Shown: piece by piece, positions 14,194-19,146 of the stretch | Layout: every line of letters starts with the position of its first letter | Position numbering within the stretch: the first letter of the stretch is position 1 | Assembly: GCA_036567205.1 (NCBI GenBank) | Contig: DATCVA010000083.1 | Span: forward strand, 1 to 19,146 | Length of the DNA stretch: 19,146 bases | Source of the DNA: DATCVA01 sp036567205 | GTDB lineage: Bacteria; Pseudomonadota; Gammaproteobacteria; Burkholderiales; Burkholderiaceae_B | Direction of reading: 5' to 3' | Program-made: the position numbers and the translations under genes | Notes under the pieces: model-generated | Told to the model about the DNA's origin: nothing | The model's input: the letters and a program-made list of their open reading frames with translations, nothing else | The model's database searches: none

Positions 14194-15645
14194 ATGACAA
14201 CCACTCACCTGCTGATTAACGGCGAACAAAAGCAAGCCAGCAATGGCGCCACATTCGAACGGCTCAACCCCTTGGATGGCAGTGTTGCCACGATCGCCCC
14301 TGCGGCCACCAGGGCCGACGCAATCGCCGCTGTCGAGGCGGCCGCCGCCGCGTTTCCCTCCTGGTCCAGTACAGCGCCTGGCCAACGCCGGGCGCTCTTG
14401 ATGAAAGCGGCGCAGGCGCTCGAGGCCAAATCAGATGCATTCATCGCGGCAATGGCCTCCGAAACCGGGGCCTCGGCCATGTGGGCGGGCTTTAACGTAC
14501 ACCTGGCAGCCAACACCCTGCTGGAAGCCGCCTCGCTAACCACCCAGATCAGCGGCGAAGTCATTCCTTCGGACGTTCCAGGCAACTTTGCCATGGGCAT
14601 ACGTCAACCGGCCGGCGTTGTTCTGGGCATGGCTCCCTGGAACGCCCCCATTATCCTGGGGGTACGCGCGATTGCCGTGCCGCTGGCTTGCGGCAACACC
14701 GTCGTGCTTAAAGGCTCGGAGATGTGCCCGGCCACTCACGGCCTTATCATCCAGGCTCTTCAAGAAGCAGGCTTGCCCAACGGCGTCGTCAATTTCGTAA
14801 CCAACGCCCCCGCAGAGGCCGGCGAAGTCGTCGAAGCCATGATTGCCCACCCGGCAGTACGGCGCGTCAACTTCACCGGCTCGACCCGGGTGGGGAAAAT
14901 CATTGCCATGACCTGCGCCAAACATCTGAAACCCGTAGTACTTGAGCTAGGCGGCAAAGCACCTCTTATCGTTCTGGACGATGCCGATATCGATGCCGCT
15001 GTTAACGCCGCTGCCTTTGGCTCATTCGCCCACTCCGGACAAATCTGCATGTCCACCGAACGCATTATTGTGGACGAAAGCATTGCCGACGAATTTGTAT
15101 CACGCCTGGCCAAAAAAACCAGCAGCCTGCCGCTGGGCGATCCACGCAAAGGTCCGGTCGTACTCGGGTCGGTGGTTGACATGTCCACGGTAGAACGCTG
15201 CAACGCACTGATCGATGACGCACTGGCACAGGGCGCAAAGCTGCTTTGCGGCGGGAAAGCCGACAGCACCTTGATGCCCGCCACGCTTATCGACAACGTC
15301 ACGCCCTCCATGAAAATCTACAGCGATGAATCTTTTGGCCCCGTCAAAGGCATTGTGCGGGTCAAAGGCGTTGAGGAAGCCATTGCCACGGCCAACGACA
15401 ATGCCTATGGCTTGTCATCGGCCGTCTTCGGCAAAGACGTTTCCCGGGCCATGCAAGTGGCGCAACGCATTGAATCAGGCATTTGCCATATCAACAGCTC
15501 CACCGTCCACGACGAGCCTCAAATGCCTTTTGGCGGCGTCAAAGACAGCGGCATCGGGCACTTCGGCGGCAAAGCGGGCATTCACTCTTTCACCGACCTG
15601 CGCTGGGTTTCGGTGCAGAACACGCCTCGCCAATACCCATTCTAA
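14194..15645 (+). CDS. Aldehyde dehydrogenase, benzaldehyde/salicylaldehyde-dehydrogenase type
   Basis: The 483-residue NAD(P)-dependent ALDH has all catalytic features: N150 in MAPWNAPIILG, K173 in VVLKGSE, the FTGST nucleotide loop at 227-231, E251 in LELGGKAPL, nucleophile C285 in SGQICMSTER, and E379 in DESFGPV. The end, MPFGGVKDSGIGHFGGKAGI followed by FTDLRWVS, is characteristic of the aromatic aldehyde dehydrogenases such as NahF, DoxF and vanillin dehydrogenase. It therefore probably oxidises the benzaldehyde-like product of the upstream decarboxylase to an aromatic acid. GGAG lies 6 nt before this ATG; an in-frame TTG at 14182 has no better site. It is 42 nt after mdlC and 45 nt before the Bug receptor, in one operon. 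Confidence 0.92.
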   Translation: MTTTHLLINGEQKQASNGATFERLNPLDGSVATIAPAATRADAIAAVEAAAAAFPSWSSTAPGQRRALLMKAAQALEAKSDAFIAAMASETGASAMWAGFNVHLAANTLLEAASLTTQISGEVIPSDVPGNFAMGIRQPAGVVLGMAPWNAPIILGVRAIAVPLACGNTVVLKGSEMCPATHGLIIQALQEAGLPNGVVNFVTNAPAEAGEVVEAMIAHPAVRRVNFTGSTRVGKIIAMTCAKHLKPVVLELGGKAPLIVLDDADIDAAVNAAAFGSFAHSGQICMSTERIIVDESIADEFVSRLAKKTSSLPLGDPRKGPVVLGSVVDMSTVERCNALIDDALAQGAKLLCGGKADSTLMPATLIDNVTPSMKIYSDESFGPVKGIVRVKGVEEAIATANDNAYGLSSAVFGKDVSRAMQVAQRIESGICHINSSTVHDEPQMPFGGVKDSGIGHFGGKAGIHSFTDLRWVSVQNTPRQYPF

Positions 15646-15690
15646 ACAGCAAACACAAAAGTTCATGTACACACTACAACGGAGACAAAC

Positions 15691-16611
15691 ATGACAGTCG
15701 CTTACTCAACCTTTCGTCGTCAAATGCTGCGGCGCACGGCTGCTACGGCTGCGCTGGCAGCCGCCGGCCTGTTGTGCGCATCGCCAGCAGCACTTGCGCA
15801 AACCTGGCCGAACAAACCGGTTAAAGTTATCGTTAACTTCCCGCCGGGCGGCGCGGCCGACCAGATTGCACGCGCCGTTACCATGCCGCTTTCCGAAGTG
15901 TTGGGTCAGCCATTCGTAGTCGAGAACCGGGCCGGAGCCGGCGGCAACATCGGCGGTGAAATCGCCGCCCGTGCGCCAGCCGACGGCTACACTTTTTTAA
16001 TGAGTTCGGGCGGAATGGTCTCCATCAATCCGCTTATTTATTCCAATATGTCGTTTAATCCGGTAAAGGATTTAACACCGGTGGCTGCCGCAGCTCGTGT
16101 ACCTGTCTATCTCGAGGTCAACCCCTCGGTACCGGTCAACAATGCCAAGGAATTCATTGCACATTTAAAAGCCAATCCCGAGAAACTTACCTACGGCTCG
16201 CCCGGAGTGGGCTCATCGCCTCATTTGGCTGGTGAATTGTTCACGGAAAAAGCCGACGTAACTGCCCTGCATGTGCCATACAAAGGCGCGGCGCCCGCCA
16301 TGCAAGACTTGCTGGGAAGCCAGATCAATTTTATGTTCGACCCGGGCATCGGTCTGCAGAACGTACAAGCAGGCAAACTAAAACTGCTGGCGGTCGGCAG
16401 TATGAAGCGTTCTTCGTTGTTTCCCGACGTTCCCACGCTGCACGAAGTCGGGCTGAGCAACTTCGATGCAGACAGTTATTTCGCGTGGCCGGACATGAAA
16501 ATTTCATTCCAAATCAATCGTAAGCGCGAAAGCGAAGCGCAATCAGTACATGGGTACGGCTGCTGCGCCGACACAATTTACTGTAAAAATTCCATGCCAA
16601 ATCAATTGTGA
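15691..16611 (+). pseudogene. Bug/TctC-family periplasmic receptor, C-terminally truncated
   Basis: The first about 265 of 306 codons are a normal Bug receptor. The twin-arginine-like leader (RRQMLRRTAATAALAAAGLL) ends ALA-QTWPNKP, followed by VNFPPGGAADQIA, GQPFVVENRAGAGGNIGGE, DGYT, HVPYKGAAPAMQDLL and FPDVPTLHEVGLSNFDADSY. After FAW the family would continue into about 60 further residues (APAGTP, then the last helices). Instead the frame runs into repeat DNA and ends with an unrelated tail containing CCADTIYCKNSMPNQL. The break at about 16,486-16,490 coincides with the repeat at 16501-16690. The ribosome site GGAG and signal peptide are intact, so a product may be made, but it lacks part of the ligand-binding lobe. 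It was probably the uptake receptor for the mdlC-ALDH substrate. Confidence 0.8.
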
Positions 16612-16690
16612 ACACGACGGCGAAGGGCTGACTGTACATTGTTAGTACGGCAAGCGAAACCGACACCGCCCACGCTTGATTTGGCATGGA
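16501..16690. repeat. Structured repeat element: 15-bp terminal inverted repeat plus diverged tandem copy
   Basis: TCCATGCCAAATCAA (16591-16605) is inverted perfectly as TTGATTTGGCATGGA (16676-16690), enclosing a 100-bp unit. A related copy lies immediately to the left: 16505-16537 matches 16593-16625 at 26 of 33 positions, period 88 bp. Later blocks recur in order in both copies: GTACAT, then GTACGGC, then CCGACAC. No transposase or target duplication is seen. The element starts where the receptor homology ends and stops 1 nt before the stop codon of the convergent aldo/keto reductase. It is not an obvious terminator (70-nt loop, no T-run). A small non-autonomous mobile or dispersed repeat is my best guess. 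Confidence 0.75.
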
Positions 16691-16691
16691 G

Positions 16692-17585
16692 TTAGGGTGC
16701 GGCTTCTGAAAAAACCTTGCGCCCCTCCTCATCCAGCGCTGCAAACTCGTCATCCGATAGCTCTACATTAACGGCGGCTACATTTTGCTCGAGGTGGGTC
16801 ACTTTTGACGTGCCCGGTATGGGCAGAATGACGGGACTGCGTTTAAGCACCCACGCCAAGGCAATCTGACTGGGAACAGCACCATGAGCCCTGGCGACAC
16901 GATCAAGTAACGAGCCTGGACCGGTAAGCTCGCCAGCGGCAAGGGGATACCATGGAATAAAGCCTACACCGTTCTGAGCGCAATAATCCAGTACGACTTC
17001 ACTGCTTCGATCGACCAGGTTGTAGCGATTTTGCACGGTCGCAACCTTGAACCAAGAAGTGGCCTCATTAATTTCTGCGACGCTTACCTGGCTAAGTCCG
17101 ACGTGGCGGATAAGACCTTCTTTTTGCATTTGCGCAATGCAATCAAACTGCTCATCGCGCGGCACTTGGGGGTCGATACGGTGAAGCTGCCACAAATCGA
17201 TCCGGTCCACAGCAAGCCGGCGCATGCTGGTTAAAACGCATTGGCGCAAGTATTCGGGGCGGCCCAGCGGTTTCCATATATCAGGTCCGTGGCGCGCCAG
17301 GCCTGCTTTGGTCGCAATGGTAATTCCGTTGTACGGGTACAGCGCCTCGCGAATAAGGTCCTCGCTGACGTAAGGCCCGTAACTGTCGGCCGTATCAATA
17401 AAGTTTACACCCAGCCCGGGCAAGCGTTTTAAGGTACGAAGCGCTTCTGCGCGGTCGGCGGGTTCCCCCCAAACGCCATTACCGGTAATGCGCATGGCTC
17501 CGTAGCCCAACCGGTTAACACCCAGGTCGCCACCAATTTGAAATTGCCCTGAGGCCATCGCCGAAGTCGTTGATAGTGTAGTCAT
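16692..17585 (-). CDS. Aldo/keto reductase
   Basis: The 297-residue (alpha/beta)8-barrel oxidoreductase has the AKR tetrad: D64 and Y69 in NFIDTADSYG (61-70), K93 in TIATKAGL, and H135 in LWQLHRID. The C-terminal NADPH-phosphate region PVILPIPGTSKVTHLEQNV is intact and ends after SDDEFAALDE. Family members reduce aldehydes or ketones with NADPH in the cytoplasm. The YGP motif and general layout resemble YajO/YdbC-type stress or broad-range reductases, so the substrate is open. Its start lies 7 nt after the cytochrome c stop, with no clear ribosome site, which suggests translational coupling. The 3' end abuts the repeat element. Confidence 0.92.
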   Translation of the reverse strand: MTTLSTTSAMASGQFQIGGDLGVNRLGYGAMRITGNGVWGEPADRAEALRTLKRLPGLGVNFIDTADSYGPYVSEDLIREALYPYNGITIATKAGLARHGPDIWKPLGRPEYLRQCVLTSMRRLAVDRIDLWQLHRIDPQVPRDEQFDCIAQMQKEGLIRHVGLSQVSVAEINEATSWFKVATVQNRYNLVDRSSEVVLDYCAQNGVGFIPWYPLAAGELTGPGSLLDRVARAHGAVPSQIALAWVLKRSPVILPIPGTSKVTHLEQNVAAVNVELSDDEFAALDEEGRKVFSEAAP

Positions 17586-17592
17586 AAGAGTA

Positions 17593-17919
17593 TTAAGATG
17601 CCGGTCTTTTCACTGTAATTTCAATGCCGCTGTAATAGGCAGCCAGATCCTCGATATCAGCGTCCGACAATCCGGCCGCCATCAGCGACATCATCTCGTC
17701 CTTTCGGGCTCCGGACTTATAGTCGCGAAGGGCCTTGACCAGGTATGTTGCATTCTGGCCAGCCAAATTTGGCGCCGTCGGAAGCGTTGCAATACCATTC
17801 GGCCCATGGCAAGCCGCACACTGCGCCGCTTTGGCACGGCCTGCTGCCGCATCGGCGGCCCAGGCAGGCCCGGCCGCCAACGCACACCCCAGCGCTACTA
17901 CCATTGCCCTGTTTTTCAT
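17593..17919 (-). CDS. Small periplasmic c-type cytochrome (c553/class I-like)
   Basis: From the ATG at 17919 the protein has 108 residues. A signal peptide (MKNRAMVVALGCALAAGPAW, cleaved after AWA, near 21) is followed by a single haem c site CAACH at 34-38. APNLAGQNATYLVKAL follows, then candidate axial methionines M76, M77 or M80 in RKDEMMSLMAAGLSDADIED, then LAAYYSG. This is the layout of one-haem class I cytochromes that take electrons from periplasmic dehydrogenases. The open frame reaches 18042, but the extra 41 residues are cysteine-rich, precede the obvious signal peptide and overlap the upstream gene, so I rejected them. It starts 13 nt after the sorbosone-dehydrogenase-like gene and is probably its electron acceptor. 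Confidence 0.9.
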   Translation of the reverse strand: MKNRAMVVALGCALAAGPAWAADAAAGRAKAAQCAACHGPNGIATLPTAPNLAGQNATYLVKALRDYKSGARKDEMMSLMAAGLSDADIEDLAAYYSGIEITVKRPAS

Positions 17920-17932
17920 TGCATGGCAGCAA

Positions 17933-19146
17933 TTACTTCCCTGCATATGAAATCCTGTAAATAGCGCCAGCGTAGTCGTCCGACACCAACAACGAGCCAT
18001 CGGGCAGCACCGCAACATCGACTGGCCGCCCCAGATACTCATTGTTGGACGTTAGCCAGCCATCGGCAAACACCTCCGTTTTATCGGCCGAACCGTCTTC
18101 TTTAAGGCTGGTAAACATGATGCGGGCGCCGACCGGGGTCGTACGATTCCATGAACCATGCTGGGCCGAAAAAATACCGCCCTGATATTTTTCAGGAAAC
18201 ATTTTCGCGTTATAGAACGTCATGCCAAGATCGGCGGCATGGGCAGCCATTTCAACTTGCGGGGGAACAACATTTTCGGGAACGGCCTCGTCCTTGTATT
18301 CGTTCGTCCTGACTGTGCCGCCACCGTAATAAGGGAAGCCGAAGTTCTGGCCCGCCTCGGTCGCGCGGTTCAGTTCGCCCGGAGGGGTATCGTCGCCCAT
18401 GCCGTCAACCTGGTTATCGGTAAACCATAAGGTCTTGTCCTTGGGATTGAAGTCCTGCCCAACCGAATTACGTACCCCATACGCGAAGACCTCACGGTTC
18501 TTGCCATCGGTGTCCATGCGCAGAATGCCCATCATGCCTACTTTATTGTAGAGATCCAGCTTCTCTTTGGGCGGCACATTGAATGGATTTCCCATCGTGA
18601 TATAGAGCTTGTTGTCGGGCCCGATACGGCAGGTGCGCGCACCATGGTTAAAACTTTCTTCGGCGACCGGGATCAGCTCGCCCTGCGGCACAACGATGCC
18701 GGCTGCAACGTCAGGGCCTTCGTAGAAAAACTCGGCAGCTGGAAATGACAGCACACGGTTATGCTCGACACTGTACAAAATGCCATCGCGAGAAAAACAC
18801 AGCCCGTTCGGAACCTTCAGACTGACCGAGGGAGCGAAGCGCTTGACGTCATCTGCCACACGGCTCTTGGTGCGGTCTGTAACCGACCAGATTTTAGTTT
18901 TCCGTGTGCCCACAAAAACGACGCCGGTCGATGGGCCGACCGCCATATGGCGCGCATCGGGCACAACGGCATATAAATTAATTTTGAAACCCTCGGGCAA
19001 TTTCACACTCTGTAAATTGCGTTTGATGGCATCTGACGTATTACCCGATTGCGGCACGGACTCGATATCCAGCGAAGCACCGGTTGTGTTCATATTCATA
19101 AGCTTCTGGACATTATCCCGAGGCTTTTCCGCGGTCTTTTCCTGAG
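17933..19146 (-). CDS. Sorbosone dehydrogenase / PQQ-type sugar dehydrogenase-like beta-propeller protein, 5' partial
   Basis: At least 388 residues are visible from an ATG at 19099, but the frame stays open through the window edge (reading QEKTAEKPRDNVQKL before that Met). The real start and any signal peptide therefore probably lie outside. Typical propeller segments of the soluble glucose/sorbosone dehydrogenase family are present: KLPEGFKINLYAVVPDARHM, VFVGTRKTKIW, VPNGLCFSRDGILYS, KLYITMGNPFNVPP, YGVRNSVGQDFNPKDKTLWF, FTDNQVDGMGDD, FGFPYYGGG, FSAQHGSWNRT and GRPVDVAVLPDGSLLVSDDY. Such proteins oxidise sugars or related polyols in the periplasm, some with PQQ; PQQ use cannot be confirmed here. 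The cytochrome c and aldo/keto reductase genes follow closely in the same operon. Confidence 0.9.
   Translation of the reverse strand, partial: QEKTAEKPRDNVQKLMNMNTTGASLDIESVPQSGNTSDAIKRNLQSVKLPEGFKINLYAVVPDARHMAVGPSTGVVFVGTRKTKIWSVTDRTKSRVADDVKRFAPSVSLKVPNGLCFSRDGILYSVEHNRVLSFPAAEFFYEGPDVAAGIVVPQGELIPVAEESFNHGARTCRIGPDNKLYITMGNPFNVPPKEKLDLYNKVGMMGILRMDTDGKNREVFAYGVRNSVGQDFNPKDKTLWFTDNQVDGMGDDTPPGELNRATEAGQNFGFPYYGGGTVRTNEYKDEAVPENVVPPQVEMAAHAADLGMTFYNAKMFPEKYQGGIFSAQHGSWNRTTPVGARIMFTSLKEDGSADKTEVFADGWLTSNNEYLGRPVDVAVLPDGSLLVSDDYAGAIYRISYAGK

Noticed and set aside
14760..15311. 183-codon minus-strand ORF within the aldehyde dehydrogenase
   Set aside because: It is an antisense frame of an intact ALDH with catalytic residues; the composition (Ser, Ala, Thr rich) is typical of a shadow.
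16591..16697. Integron attC site suggested by terminal inverted repeats and GTTAGGG at the right end
   Set aside because: The right core does not fit GTTRRRY, there is no matching RYYYAAC on the left, and no integrase or cassette gene is near.
16514..16753. 79-codon minus-strand ORF across the repeat
   Set aside because: It overlaps the aldo/keto reductase end in another frame and has no family resemblance; more likely repeat DNA read by chance.
17920..18042. N-terminal extension of the cytochrome c gene
   Set aside because: The obvious Sec signal peptide begins at the ATG at 17919; the extension is Cys-rich and overlaps the upstream dehydrogenase gene.

Overview
The window looks like the chromosome of a beta-proteobacterium, most likely Burkholderiales/Alcaligenaceae (Bordetella, Achromobacter, Pusillimonas type). 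The main reason is the two periplasmic Bug/TctC solute receptors that stand alone in catabolic operons, a hallmark of that family. The PyrE-like/XRE pair and the Lgt-like/DsrE-like/TauE trio also fit. The assignment is by eye. No rRNA, tRNA, CRISPR array, phage gene or transposase was seen.

Layout. (1) 1-1680: a partial Lgt-like membrane protein (minus), then a DsrE-like protein and a TauE/SafE-type anion exporter (plus); a possible sulfur-handling group. (2) 1683-4617: an isochorismatase-fold cysteine hydrolase and a Bug receptor (minus operon), divergent from a GntR/HutC regulator, with a perfect 10-bp inverted repeat between them. A 5'-truncated YbaK/EbsC remnant follows. (3) 4793-6328: a YqjI-like PadR regulator and a YqjH-like siderophore-interacting ferric reductase in one operon behind a nested inverted-repeat operator. 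(4) 6350-11194: a small unknown gene, then a four-gene minus operon read in the order carbamoylase/hydantoinase (M20), aspartase, orotate-phosphoribosyltransferase-like protein, XRE regulator, closed by a clear intrinsic terminator. (5) 11442-16611: a LysR regulator divergent from benzoylformate decarboxylase, an aromatic-type aldehyde dehydrogenase and a Bug receptor that has lost its C-terminus. (6) 16501-16690: a structured repeat (15-bp perfect inverted repeat plus a diverged tandem copy) at the breakpoint of that receptor. (7) 16692-19146: a minus operon of sorbosone-dehydrogenase-like protein (runs off the window), cytochrome c and aldo/keto reductase.

How the genes may work together. 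Region 4 can be read as N-carbamoyl-L-aspartate to L-aspartate to fumarate, which would be the lower half of orotate/pyrimidine catabolism, with an orotate-PRTase-like protein and a dedicated regulator. Region 5 reads as an aryl-glyoxylate to aldehyde to carboxylate pathway, with its uptake receptor now broken. Region 7 resembles a periplasmic sugar/alcohol oxidation module feeding electrons to cytochrome c. The most unusual items are the carbamoylase-aspartase-PyrE-like operon, the PyrE-like protein without the usual catalytic-loop motif, and the repeat element at 16.5-16.7 kb.
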